Origin: Lomentospora prolificans
Lineage: Eukaryota > Ascomycota > Sordariomycetes > Microascales > Microascaceae
DNA: 64,000 bases
NCBI GenBank assembly: GCA_029532625.1
Contig: JARFXM010000005.1
Coordinates: forward strand, 434,001-498,000
Reading direction: 5' to 3'
A program made the position numbers and the translations under genes. Shown here in pieces: positions 44,324-55,355 of this stretch. The notes beneath the pieces were generated by a model. That model ran no database searches and was not told where the DNA came from. It was given only the letters and a program-made list of their open reading frames with translations. How positions within the stretch are numbered: position 1 is the stretch's first letter; the number at the start of each line of letters is the position of its first letter.

Positions 44324-44668
44324 TCACATCATAGTGCTTATTAGAAGTGAGAAGTGGTGGTAGAAAGGCAACATACCAGCATATAAAAGGGCTGATAGAT
44401 GTGCCGAGATACCTGCGCCCGTCATTTGATCAACCGTAAATAAAGAGTATTTGAGAATACTATGGTGAAAGGGCCAGTGTCCAGGCAGGCGGACTTCGAC
44501 CTGGAATGCACTGCAATTTGTAGCCTTGAGAGAGCAGTTGCAGTAGGATCTTTCGAGGCCGTCGTGAAACTTCATGATAAAGCCGTTGAAGCCGTCTAAG
44601 CCGCCCAAGTCGGAGGGGATCATAAAACCAGATACACTTTGCCATTCCAAGACACCCCAATTATTGAC
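44324..44668 (-). pseudogene. Orphan coding relic or isolated exon
   Basis: The minus strand from 44668 stays open for 115 codons and reads like real protein: VNNWGVLEWQSVSGFMIPSD, then GGLDGFNGFIMKFHDGLERSYCNCSLKA and FQVEVRLPGHW. Codon choice in the middle (GGC TTC AAC GGC, CTC AAG, GTC GAA GTC CGC) is like the expressed genes here, unlike the AT-rich surroundings. A TAG directly precedes it and could be a splice acceptor. A GTATCT near 44408 could be a donor. I find no flanking exons and recognise no family. It sits between the element copy and an AT-rich spacer, so it may be a gene remnant broken by insertions. Confidence 0.35.
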
Positions 44669-45363
44669 CTACCCTTCATCTACTCTTCAAACTCTCCCCA
44701 TATCCACCATATCCCAACATTATTGACTTGGGAATTTAATTGATTGACTTCATCTGCAAATGATCCTCGCAATTTCCTTGTATGTTTTTCGTCCCGACTT
44801 GCGGCCATGCCACCCGGGCATTGCGCTGCAATTTGAGTTTCAAGAGAGCCTAGTGCTTTACTAAGGCAAAAGCCAGCACCTAGCCAGCCGGCAGGCTCAT
44901 AAAAATTAGCTCAACTAAGCTGGAGCTGCCTAAAAGAGGAAAAATGATTTGAACTGAGCGGCCGTAGGTATCTCTCAAAAAACCACTTTAGCAAGTGTAT
45001 TCATCACACACTTTATAAATTCGGTTATTAGCTTATGTAACTGTGCCTATTTCCACTTTCCACAGGCGCCACCGCCCGCCAGGCAGTCAATTACGTCAAG
45101 AGTCACTGAGCTTGACTTCGCCCCGGGGCCTGGCTTTCCTCCGTGTAGGCCAGCCAGCTATGTGTTATGTATATGTGCCTTTGACTAATCTCTTGACCCG
45201 TTTCCGTCCTAGGGTGGGGCCCACTCGCTGAAGCTTTCCGAGCGCCGGAATCTCGACGGCCCGAGCCTGAGCCTCAATTGATTTCACATCACTCATCTCC
45301 TCTCCATCTTGCGAACCTTTCCATATATACCAGGTTGCCTCCGCCCGAATCGCATCCGCCTAG
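44669..45363. promoter_or_regulatory. Region upstream of methionine sulfoxide reductase
   Basis: AT-rich at the left, turning CT-rich before the start at 45364 with a TATATACC stretch at about 45323. No supported gene. Confidence 0.45.
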
Positions 45364-46092
45364 ATGAGATTTCCACGCTTCTTTACAACTGCCTCACTTG
45401 CCTTCCGTAGCTTCGCACATTTTCGCCACCAGCCCTTGACCAACCCCGCCAGGACCCGGCTCACAACTCTCAAGTCGATGCCATCTATTCCCTTCTTCAG
45501 CACCCTATTCGGTTCATCCCCAGCCAACAAAATGACATACCCTGATCAGCGATCGGACGATGAATGGCGCATGGTCCTGAACAAAGGTATCGTTCCCTCC
45601 TTTAAACCCCGCCCCCCCTTCCTGTCATCTCCCCTCCACAAGCTCACCACTCCCCGCGCAAAAAAGCAACGCACTTCACCCTTGACCCACTAACTCAAAT
45701 TCCCAGAACAATTCCGTATCCTCCGCCAAAAGGGCACTGAACCCCCGGGCTCTGGCGAATACGACAAGCACTACCCGGACCAAGGCACCTATTCCTGCGC
45801 CGGCTGCAACGCGCCCCTCTACCGCGCCGCCCACAAGTTCAAGTCCGGCTGCGGGTGGCCCGCCTACTTTGACAGCATCCCCGGCGCCGTCGAGCGCCAC
45901 GAGGACCGCGCCTTTGGCATGATGCGGACCGAGATCGTCTGCGCCAACTGCGGCGGCCATCTGGGCCATGTGTTCAAGGGCGAGGGGTTCCCTACACCGA
46001 CGGATGAGAGGCATTGTGTGAATAGCGTCAGTATCAAATTTTCACCCGAGGATAAGGTGGTCAATCAGAGCGATGAGAGGAAGACAGAGTAA
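45364..46092 (+). CDS. Methionine-R-sulfoxide reductase (MsrB)
   Basis: Reduces the R-epimer of methionine sulfoxide in oxidised proteins. Exons 45364-45586 and 45707-46092 join to 202 residues. The MsrB fold begins at about residue 64. Structural zinc is held by C105-x2-C108 and C153-x2-C156, the catalytic cysteine is C178 in RHCVNSVSIKF, and C123 in SGCGWP is placed as the recycling cysteine. The first ~56 residues are rich in Arg, Phe, Ser and Thr and lack acidic residues, a probable mitochondrial presequence. Methionines at 39 and 57 (in-frame) could start shorter, cytosolic forms, the second directly before the conserved YPDQRSDDEWR. Head-on neighbour of an unrecognised minus-strand gene. 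Specificity for the R-epimer comes from the family. Confidence 0.93.
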
Positions 46093-46594
46093 GGTGTACG
46101 TGAGATTTGGGCGGGAGTCCCGGTTTTGATGTGAATTTTGTCATTGATGTCTATTCCAACGGAGGAGTTATGAAATAATCTAGGGGGGGGAACATTCTTA
46201 CTAGTTTGGCGTTGATATTCTTGCCGGTTATTTAAATTTTTGTGATTGATCTCCTGGCTTCATCTCCCTACGTTTCATTAGGACAGGTGAGTGGTGGCTA
46301 GAAACGGCCTGGCCTGTCTTGACTTCAAGCCGTATTATTGCCAGCTTACACAGGACGGGACATCGCCGATCAGACTCAAAGCCGCCCCAAATAATATCTC
46401 GATTGTGCTGCTCCATTGAAAACATGCTCAAACCAAATCTCCATTCCGTCCAATTGTTTTCATATACGCTAATCCAATGCATAATAACCCAAATCTCCAT
46501 ATAAAAAAGCCATCAAAATATATCGCTGCCCAAGTCTCAATCCCTTCACCGTATACTTCGTATCTCCTTTGATAAACCAAACCCCCAGAAATAT
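46093..46594. other. Convergent 3' flank after MsrB
   Basis: AT-rich spacer between converging genes. A 90-codon minus-strand frame (46228-46500) has no supporting feature. Confidence 0.5.
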
Positions 46595-47533
46595 TCAGGG
46601 TCCGCAATCAATCCTCAACATCGTCTTCCCACCCTTCTCAAACTTCCAGATCCTCCGCCTCACATATTTGCACCTAACCCGTCCATCGCCAGTACGCTCT
46701 ATAACAACGCCGTACCTGGGGAACTTGCGATCCGCATCGCCCAAGATATTCACTCCGCTCTCCTGCATCATCTCGGCATGGGCGGAGCTACTTTGACCGC
46801 CGGTCCCCGAATCAGCGGCCGCGTCACCATTTGGCACCGCCTGGGTGTGTTCTAGCGCGATGCTCGGCGCTTCGGAAGACACCGGTTCCTCCTTTATGCG
46901 GGGCTGGCCCCTGGGCATCCCGCGAGTTTGTCGTTTTACCGACATGTGCGATTCTACGGCGGCTGCTTTGCTCTTGAGCACGATCCGGGGGGGTTTACGC
47001 CGGGGCTCTGAGCTGATACGAAGGCGAGCTTCGGCCATCCGCGCAAGATCCCTCCCGTCAGCGTCGATGTCAGCCTCCTCCGCTGATGTCGATCTACTCT
47101 GGTTCCCGCGGGGCTCAGAGTTCCGAATCCTATAGTAAAGATGGTCCACCTTTGCCCGCTTTCTCCTAGCATTGGTGGGCGAAATGGACTTCACGACATC
47201 GGAGGCCTCGCCGTCTGCTTCGGATCTGTCACCTGCCTTGCGTTTACGGGGGAACAATGTGGCGCGCGGCCAGTTCCCGTCTTGTTTCTTCAAGTACTGT
47301 CTCCTAGATCTCGGGGTTACCGGACCCGGGTACGCGGGCTTTTCCTGCGGCGAGGACATGTCGCGGTCGGGGGGCGTGGGTCCTTGGTCGAGATGCTCGG
47401 GTTGGTCGATGATTCTGTCGAGTAGTTGGTTGGATAGGTCGTTGGACTCTTTCAGGGCCGGGTCGTTTGGGCTGAGTGTGGTACACTTGTTTGAGCCGAG
47501 AGTGGGTTTCTGCAATTTTCCGTATCTAGGCAT
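46595..47533 (-). CDS. Hypothetical basic, probably nuclear protein
   Basis: Unrecognised. Open for 312 codons from the ATG at 47533; the frame extends 51 codons further up to 47686, but that part is poor in coding character, so MPRYGKLQKPTLGS is taken as the start. The protein is hydrophilic and mostly disordered. It has several basic clusters of nuclear-localisation type (RKRKAGDR, ARRKRAK, SEPRRKPPR, SVKRQTRG), and an IKEEP sequence that fits the sumoylation consensus. A compact C-terminal segment, KFPRYGVVIERTGDGRVRC followed by KYVRRRIWKFE, is the most ordered part and may be the conserved domain. No membrane segment or signal peptide. Role in chromatin or transcription is a guess from composition only. 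Confidence 0.55.
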   Translation of the reverse strand: MPRYGKLQKPTLGSNKCTTLSPNDPALKESNDLSNQLLDRIIDQPEHLDQGPTPPDRDMSSPQEKPAYPGPVTPRSRRQYLKKQDGNWPRATLFPRKRKAGDRSEADGEASDVVKSISPTNARRKRAKVDHLYYRIRNSEPRGNQSRSTSAEEADIDADGRDLARMAEARLRISSEPRRKPPRIVLKSKAAAVESHMSVKRQTRGMPRGQPRIKEEPVSSEAPSIALEHTQAVPNGDAAADSGTGGQSSSAHAEMMQESGVNILGDADRKFPRYGVVIERTGDGRVRCKYVRRRIWKFEKGGKTMLRIDCGP

Positions 47534-48510
47534 GGCATAGTATTTCCAAGATGATTGAAGAGTATATAGTGTAATAGTGTATGGTGTTCGTACCCAAAGT
47601 TTGGAGTAGAAAGAGTCAGGTTTCTTCGGTCGGCGATATCGGATGTCTCTGACAGAGGATTGATATATAAGATGAATTCTCTTCAATAGCTACGGAGAAT
47701 TGGGAAATAGAAAAACGTGTCGAACGGTATTCACGATGCTTGATTCAAAGAATATAAAGTCGATAATACCGTATTGGCACCGACACTGAATAGGCGACGT
47801 GTTAAGATGATTCAGAAGCAAGGCTACGAGAAGCAGAGCCAGATAGAGCCTGCATGTGTGTTCGTGCAAAGGGGAAGAGATGGACACGGCTTCCGTCAAG
47901 ATGGAGATCCGCTTATATATTGCGACCTACATCCGGATCACGACTAGAGGAGGAACTTATACTTCGCTGTGCCGGATCTGTAAGTCACGGTTAGGAGCCA
48001 CGATTTGCGCTTAGCTTCAGAAAATTGTGCTTTCCTAATGTGCTAGGTTCTGCAATTTCAGAAGCTAACGTGTCATCCAGAATCATGTGCTCATAGTCTC
48101 GAGGACGTTTCAGTCTTTAGTCTGAGAAAACATCAGCTTGAACAGAGGAAAGATGGGTGCTTGGCGAAATCCCTCGCAGCTCTGTCATGGAAGGGCTTCC
48201 TAAATATCTAGTTTCTAGTATGTAGCTTGTCTCCTGTTGGTGCCGGAGCTTTTAAAAAAGAGCTATCGTTGCGGATCAAAGACGAGTCGAACCGCAAACT
48301 TACATTAGATGCGGTGTTGCTAGAGTCACATGAAAGGAAGCTGTGTGTATCAAAGCTCTCCCTAACAATCCTTTTGATTCTGTACAATATCTTTGTTAGT
48401 GTTCAATGGATAGCTCCCACACTTGAAGTTTCTTTGTGTCATTATCTGTGCCTGGGCTTCTTAAATGTCCGCTCCATACCCGCAACATATTTCTCCCGAA
48501 GAGTTTCTCA
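47534..48510. other. Intergenic region between two unrecognised minus-strand genes
   Basis: About 1 kb without a supported gene. A plus-strand frame of 95 codons (48227-48514) has a hydrophobic stretch but no start context or similarity to judge by. Confidence 0.4.
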
Positions 48511-50210
48511 TTAGAACGTTTCCCACTTCGGAAACGGAAGAGCAAGTCTCGTTGTTGCCATCTCTTGGACATGAGCCCAACTCAAATATTTAGTAATAAG
48601 AAGACCGGGCCGCTTTCGGGTGCTAGAAGCTCGCACCATCGATGGGTAAAAATGCAATAGGCCTGCTTGGATCCATTCCCGAACCTTGGGCGTTGGTATC
48701 TCGTCGATAAAGCGCCTGATAAACTCCCAGTCGGCTTTTTCCGTCTTCGCCTCGTAAACCCTACAGGCATTTAGATAATAATACCTCCATTGCTTATACT
48801 CCTTAGTATGTCTCCTCCGTAGTCCGGAACTCAGGTCCGAAGCACCTGTCGACAATCTGGAATCCAATGGGTCAAGGATGCCAGATTCGGTTTGGCTCGA
48901 ATTTGTCTGAGAGATGTCAAGGCTGCCGCTGTTTAAATCTGTGGAAGTGCCGTGAGGTGGTCTAGAACTCGATTCGTTGGAGGATTGAATAAAGCTATCC
49001 AACCGCTGTACGAGCGCGTCATTCATTTTAGAATGATCCGCCCGCATTTTCGACTGGTCGTCCCGGATTTCATTTATTGCCTTCCATAACTTGGCCAGGC
49101 CCTCAATGGATCTTTGAATCGAGGGAGAATTCGTAAGCGAATTCGAAATTTCGTCCGTCTGGCATGCGGAGTCTTTCATCCCGCAAGAGGGTGCTGCACT
49201 ATGTGAGGTGTCATGGACACCCGCCACTTTGGTAATTGGCTGTAACTTCCCGGACGAGCCTTTATTTTGGGAAGCCCGTGAGTTTAACTTTGGCTTAGAA
49301 GCTGATTTCGGCGTCGCTTTCTCCTTTTTCGTAGCTTTTCCTTTGGCTCTGCCTCGGCTCTGTTTAGACTTTCGATCTGGTGATTCGTTTACTTTGTTGT
49401 TAGACTTGAAAGGAAGTGCTCGCTTAGGGGGAAGAATCGCATCGATATTCGACAGCATTGTTTCCGGGTTAATGGCCTGGTCTCCGCCGAAGGGATCAAC
49501 GGCAGGATACCCCTTAGGAGGGAAACTGACTTGTTGGAGCGGTGAAGGGTTATGAGAATAGCGCAAGGTTCGACTTGAGCATGTTGAACCATTTTCAGCC
49601 CAGTCATCGAAACGACCAATCTGACATCTATCATGAAAGCGATCATACATCGGCGAGTGAGCCATTCCAGGACTGGAGAGACTGTTGTGATTCAAGGGCT
49701 TCAAAGGTTGGTGGGATTGCCCATATAGAGCCGGGTCGTATGCCGAAGTGTATGGCCCTGCTATCTCTCTTTCGTGGGTGTTAGTATGATCAAGAATATT
49801 TCGCGGCTAGTCTGTCGACAATATATATACCTTTCGAATGGGCTACTTGATATATTACGTAGTGGCTCTCGAGCCTCGATAATGCCTGATAGCCTACTAC
49901 ATCCTCTCATAGAATCCACATGTAATGCTGTTCGTTGACTCTCTCCGGGGCATATCTCATGGAGTCCGTCAGCGTTTAATGAGATACGTTGAGACTGGGG
50001 AGCCAACAAGCCCAGCGGGCTATTAGGAGTCGTCTGAGCGGTAGCACCGTAGAAGGATGGAAGACCGTAATGACAGGAGCCGGGGAATGAAGGCCCGGAT
50101 GAAGGGTTCACCAATGACTGGTTTACGGCTTGCTTCATTGTCATCGTAAGCTTTTGGCTCGTAAAGATCTGAATGGTTGTTTCATATTCGTTTGGTTTTC
50201 GGAATATCAT
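48511..50210 (-). CDS. Hypothetical protein, two-exon model with uncertain junction
   Basis: Unrecognised. The main exon runs from about 49760 to 48511. It encodes a Ser/Asn/Pro-rich protein with a basic block (RKSKQSRGRAKGKATKKEK), a short helical stretch with repeated D-S-KM units (about 49063-49010), and a more ordered C-terminus: KEYKQWRYYYLNACRVYE, EFIRRFIDEIPTPKVREWI and ALPFPKWETF. Upstream, 50210-49831 encodes a compatible Ser/Pro-rich segment. Between them lies an intron-like sequence with TACTAAC 16-20 bases before its acceptor. However, the obvious donor (G|GTATAT after 49831) is one base out of frame with the downstream exon; a weaker donor (T|GTCGAC after 49820) would keep the frame. 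Either that donor is used or the gene has a frameshift. Composition suggests a nuclear protein; function unknown. Confidence 0.45.
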
Positions 50211-50976
50211 GGAGACCCTCCTGATCTAGCTTGAAAATCAGTCTCGAGTGATGCGAGTTGAGTTGCAAAAGTTAGAACATCAGACCTTCCCGTCGTCATT
50301 TTGGTATTGAAGCGAGACATTTCTAGGCTCGCATTGAATCCTGTAGACGGGGGATTTCCGTTCAGATGCCAGGTTCCGCAGTCTTTTGAGATCAATTCTC
50401 TCCTATGCTGCAACGTCAGCACCCTAGTATAGCTCGGGAAGATCTATTCCGTCAAATATTGCCTACAATAGCGAGAGTCCCGGAGTGAATGATAAATAGA
50501 TAACTGGTTTCTGCACTCTTTGTCTTTCCAGCTAAAGGACCTTTGAACTGGCGCAACGTGAGGACGAGGTCTGCATGATATTCCGTTTTGCTCAGCACGG
50601 CGCCCGTTTCGGACTCGAACACGGTTAACAATAGTCGATCGAGGTCAAAATTATATGTCAAAAGGCCATCGGATAGCTTTCTAGGAAGCATGACGACTAC
50701 AAGCCTATGAACCTGATCCGGCGGGAGAACCTGCCTCGCGAAATAGTTTGCCGTCAAGGTCGCAAGAAGCGAATCGAGGAATCCCTAAGGTAGGCCAGGC
50801 ACCCAAATTGTATGGAATCGAAGGATTTGATGATTACGAATCCAGCACAAGTACTTCCCCGCGCATGATATAATACGGAAGGAGGCCTTTGTGTTAAAGC
50901 AACAAAGCAACTGGACCGCGACCCGTTCCTTCCAGCAAGAGATCTCGGTTACACTGTAAATAGCAAAATCCGGCAA
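50207..50976 (-). other. Fragmentary coding region upstream of the hypothetical gene
   Basis: Minus-strand pieces with protein-like sequence but no complete gene. One piece (50784-50467) reads FLDSLLATLTANYFARQVLP, then HRLVVVMLPRKLSDGLLTYN and TVFESETGAVLSKTEYHADL. It joins in frame, through a 59-bp intron (50466-50408, GTAGGC donor, GCTGAC branch, GCAG acceptor), to HRRELISKDCGTWHLNGNPP ending at 50207. Just upstream, in the same frame but across an in-frame TAG, is PDFAIYSVTEISCWKERVAV...(50976-50785). Its end overlaps the start of the hypothetical gene by four bases. These may be 5' exons of one longer gene, a separate short gene, or a decayed gene. No family recognised. Confidence 0.35.
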
Positions 50977-51513
50977 GAACGTCTAACCGAGAGGCTCAAG
51001 CACCAACACTGCGACCAGGGGCCTAGCGGTTCTCTGGAGCGCTCAGAAAGTTTGCTGCTAGGACCCGGGGTTCAAAACCTCCGGCGAGCAGGAGCCTGCT
51101 TTTTTGCGCCTTTGCCTACTTTTTTCTCTTTTTTTTCCTCTAAATTTGATTTTAGTCTCTCTTTGGTAGTTTTATCGACATGAGAAGAAAACCCCTCTCG
51201 CTCTATACAGCTCCTCTTTTCAATAGTTCTTTTCTAATTACCGTATCTCAGAGTGTAATTGCGAGACTCCCATGGCTGGTGGTCGTCGACTTAAACACGT
51301 GGTCACGTGATTATACACATGCTGATAACGCTGACTCTAGGATGCGATAAGCGGCCTGTACTTGTGACAAACTCCAACGTCGCGTCTTTCTCAGAATATT
51401 AACTCGCAGTTCGCATTGCTCTACTAAAAACTTGTCACAGCGCCGCATCAACATCCTTTCGCATTTGAAGCTGCCAACCCCACCGGGCGGCCTCGGATTC
51501 GAAATCGCCCAAA
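50977..51513. promoter_or_regulatory. Region upstream of RSC9-like gene
   Basis: About 540 bp before the RSC9-like start, with T-rich tracts at 51108-51240 and a CACGTGGTCACGTGATT block (two CACGTG E-box palindromes) at about 51297-51311. A tRNA-like B-box (GGTTCAAAACC) at about 51070 does not build a full tRNA. Confidence 0.5.
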
Positions 51514-54464
51514 ATGCCGCCCAAGGACATTCCGCCGCACGTAATCGAGCGAACCCCCGAATACAATGACTTCATCGAAAAATTGCGGGTCTTCCACGCC
51601 AAGCGCGGCACCACCTTCGACCCCGAGCCAAAAGTCGGCACGACCCATCTCGACCTTCTCAGGGTGTTCAATCACATTGTAAAAAATGGTGGCTACGACA
51701 AGGTGTCCGACGAAAAGCTCGCCTGGCGCCGCATGGCATCCGAATTGAACCTGTTCACCAACAACGAGGCCGCGACCGCATTTGCGCTGAAGGAGAAGTT
51801 TTACAAGAACCTCGCCGCTTATGAGATTAAGACAATTCACGGGAAGGAACCCCCCCCAAAGGATATTCTTGAAGACGTCACGGCCAAGGGTTCGGGTCTG
51901 TTGAAGAGGACCCGAGAAAACTTCCTGAAGGCGTCGAGGAACGTTAGCGACTCGGGCATATCTGGCGACGATGCGACCCCCACTCGTGAGCGCTCAGTCG
52001 TTGATACCCCGGGATCTTCTGCTCGCGCTTCCCGGGGCCTTCGCGAGGCTCCCCCGCAACGAGTTATTTTCCAGCCTGATACTGGCCCCTCGCGACAAAC
52101 CCGCCACGCTTCGGGCCACCACTCTAGTCAGTCTTCCAACTCTGCGCAAGGCACCCCACAGCACCCCCAGCATCAGGGTCACCTCAACCAAACGCCTAGC
52201 CACCATCCTCAGGCCCGGGGAATCCCGGCTGGTACTAACACCGGAGCCTTCAATCTTAACCGTGGGGCGATGCCCTCCGTTATTGCTGCCTACAACCCGC
52301 GCGCTGTTACCGCAATTCCCATACGACCCGTTGACACCCCTGGGAATAACCCCGTCGCGTTTTCGCGAGCCAAAATTATCCACAAGATTCGCCAAATACA
52401 GGCCGGGCGCTTGCCCCGAGTCCCTCCCGGTTGTAAGTTCTTCCCTTGTTAGATTGATACCACACATCGCTAAAACTGTCCGTTGCTAGCGTACGAGGGC
52501 GCCAACATCTATATCCGGTGTCTCAACGCCCTCAGATCCTCCAATCCTGATGAAAGGACATACGCTCTCCACCATTGGGTGCGAATCTCGTTTGAACGCG
52601 GAGAGAAGTTCCGATTCGAAGTCTTCCCTGGCCTTGACGAGGGCCTAATCGAGGCCGCCCTTCGAGTGGCAACGCTTTTCTATGACGTGGAATGGAAAAT
52701 ATCCTGGGACCCCGCCGCAGCTTTAGAGCCAGATGAGTTGGACGGAGTTAATGGCACTTCGGACATTCTCGAGCGCATCAAGGGCCTTACCCCCAAGACT
52801 GTTCTTGACAGCATCCAGACCGAGAAGTTCAGCGACGAGATGCTTAGCGTGACGGAGGCGATCCTGACTATCCGAAACATGGTCACCCTGCCTGAAAATG
52901 CCGCGTATATCGCCAACTTCCCTCCTATCAAGGATCTCATCTGCATTGTCCTCAACTTGCCTCACCGCGATATCGTTATCGAGGCCAAGCACTACTCACT
53001 TGATATTGCGGAGCACATCACTCCATACATGACATTAGAATCCGACGACCCGCTTTACCGTACCCTTCTTGACCAGATGGACTCGGATGATCGTGGTGTC
53101 ATTCTCACCGGCCTCCGTGCTCTCGGCCGAATCTCGATGAACTTGGACGCCGCCAATCGTCTCGGTTACGTACCTCCTTCTGTGTTGCAAAACATCGCCA
53201 ACTGGATCCTCCTCAACGATGACGAGTTCACAGATGCCTGTCTGGATTTCCTTTACCAGTACACTGCCGTAGTCAAGAACGTCGACTCACTGCTGAGTGC
53301 CATCTCCGCCGAGAACTTGGTATACCACCTAGCCCGACTCCTCTCTCACGGTGCCCGGAGGGTCCAAAAGGAAATCGTGCTCTCCCCCGAAAAGAAACTT
53401 CCCGCCACCGACGAAATCGCACCAATGCCGCCTCAACTCAGGGACGATCTTTTGAAACTGAAGGAAGCGGATAGGGTCCATCGCTGGGTTAAGTGCTTCT
53501 TTGATCACGACCCTGAGTCTTTCGTTACCCAGATCGCCGCCTGGCAAGCCTTCAATGGCGCGTTCGCCGAGCCCCTCAAAGCAGCCGGCCAGCCGGCCAC
53601 GTCCCCCGCCGACTTCATCCGCAGCTGCTCGCAGATTTACCAGAACTCGGCGCCCCAGGTCCTGACCCGTGGTGACGCTCAGCAAAAGTTCATCATCGGC
53701 TCTATCCGCGCCAGGGAGAACCCCCTCAGCCTCGACGGCAGGGAATACGTCCGCTGCGCCTGGGGGCCCAAGGACCAGCCCAAACAGCGCTGCGGCGCGT
53801 ACTTCCTCGACCGCAAGGAGATGTTCAAACACATCGCCGATAAGCACCTTGGCCTCAGGCCGGACGAACAGGGCCGCTACCCTAACGTGGAGAAGGAGTT
53901 CCGCTGTGTCTGGCCCACGTGCCCGCACTACGGCAGGCCTATCACTGTGCGCTTCCTCGACTTCGCCCGCCACCTCGGCGTGCACATCGCGCTCGCCTTC
54001 CCTGTCTCCTCCTCTTCCTCCTCCTCCTCCTCATCTGGTGACCGCGCCGCCAAGAAGCCACGCAAGGACTGGATCGTCCCCGCCAAGGTCATGACGGTCA
54101 CTTACGAGGAGACGCAGACGATGCGCGACGAGAAGAACCCCAACGGCCCGCCCCAGGCTAGCGGCATCCCCCTCAGCGCCGTTCTCGTCTTGAGGAACAT
54201 TGCTAGGAATATCGGCAAGACGGAGGCTGAGGAGGAGCTGCTCAAGGAGAACGAGAGCACGGGCGAGCCTGGCGGCTGGAAGGAGAGGCTGTTTAGGCCG
54301 TTGATGCCGAGGCTTTTTGAGGTCATGGCGGAGAACAAGGCATTGGTAAGTCTTTTCGTCAACTTCAAGCTATGATTTCTATTTCCGCCAAAGTCGGATT
54401 GGCTAACACTATCATTCCTCAGGCGCCTTATATGGCCTCCCTCCTCGATCTCATCTACGAGTAA
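51514..54464 (+). CDS. rsc9: RSC9/ARID2-like subunit of a SWI/SNF-type chromatin-remodelling complex
   Basis: Three exons, 51514-52432, 52490-54345 and 54423-54464, join to 938 residues; the last exon adds only APYMASLLDLIYE. The N-terminal ARID domain (about 15-110) shows EYNDFIEKLRVFHAKRGT, LDLLRVFNHIVKNGGYDKV and WRRMASELN, the expected order for binding AT-rich DNA. A Gln/His/Pro-rich linker follows (about 150-300). Next is a long helical, armadillo-like part (about 307-600), an RFX-like segment with HRWVKCFFDHDPESFVTQ around 637-655, and C2H2-like zinc-finger sequence from C729 (CAWGPKDQPKQRCGAYF...HIADKH), then CVWPTC...HLGVH. A Ser run interrupts the region after the fingers. This domain order is that of RSC9 and ARID2. 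Nuclear. The splice of exon 1 gives GSYEGANIY across the junction. Confidence 0.92.
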
Positions 54465-55355
54465 TGGATCAAATGGACAAATAGACACTTGTATTTTTTT
54501 CTCTGTCACGCAATCTCGGGCACCCAGCACTCGCAAGCCTGTGCTAGAGCACCGCGCGTTTTTTTTCTTTAATCTCCACTGGTGTCCTCTCTCCTTTCTG
54601 TTTTGCTTTTTATTGTCTTGTCTTTTCTTTTATTCTTTTTTCGTCCGTTTTCCTCTCCCAAAGAATGGCGTTTTTGTTCAAAAAGGACGTTTAGGAATCC
54701 AGGTGGTCAGCGGAATAATGGAACCAAGGGTTGTCTTGCGTTGTTTCTTTGAATTTTTTTTTTTTTTTTTTGGCATTTTATTTTCCCTCTGCTTCTTGGG
54801 ATTTGTTGGGTGAGGGTGAGTGTAAAGTCTAGGTGGTCCTTCAAAGCTTCATATTCCTGTCTTTTTTTTCTTCCGTTTCTTCCCTGTACAGTAGCTAGCC
54901 ATCTGACCTACGAAGTAGCCGATCGAAGGTCTTCAGATTACTTGTACGTTTGATCAAATGTGTTGGCGTCAGTAGCTATTGGGAGACCCCAAGAACACAC
55001 CACCCTACAAGCTAGATAGATAACTTGGGCGTCAAGAAGAATTAAATCTAGTACATTGTAGAGCATTTCAAGACTCATCACTGCATAACATGAACAGAAT
55101 TGTGACACTTCAAACCTTTTTTTTTTTTTTTTTATATAATTAAAGGATTACCGTCAGTCTTAAAGGATCTTGTTGATATATCCCTCTCATTCTCTTCTGA
55201 ATACACCCTTTTTCTACTTTCTCAAAAAGCCCACCCACTTTTTCTTTCTCATTACGTAGCGGTCATCATGTCCGTTAGAACAAAGGAGATGAGGAGTTTA
55301 TAAAAGGGGAAAAAGGAACAGGGCCGGAAACCTTTTACACAACAAATACACACTT
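54465..55355. other. Convergent 3' flank of RSC9-like and SCP160 genes
   Basis: T-rich spacer with several homopolymer T runs (for example about 54752-54770 and 55118-55134). It holds both 3' UTRs; no gene seen. Confidence 0.6.

Noticed and set aside
51030..51100. tRNA-like sequence with a B-box (GGTTCAAAACC) and a possible D-arm (AGCG...CGCT)
   Set aside because: The anticodon stem and acceptor stem do not pair, and the spacing is wrong for a functional tRNA.
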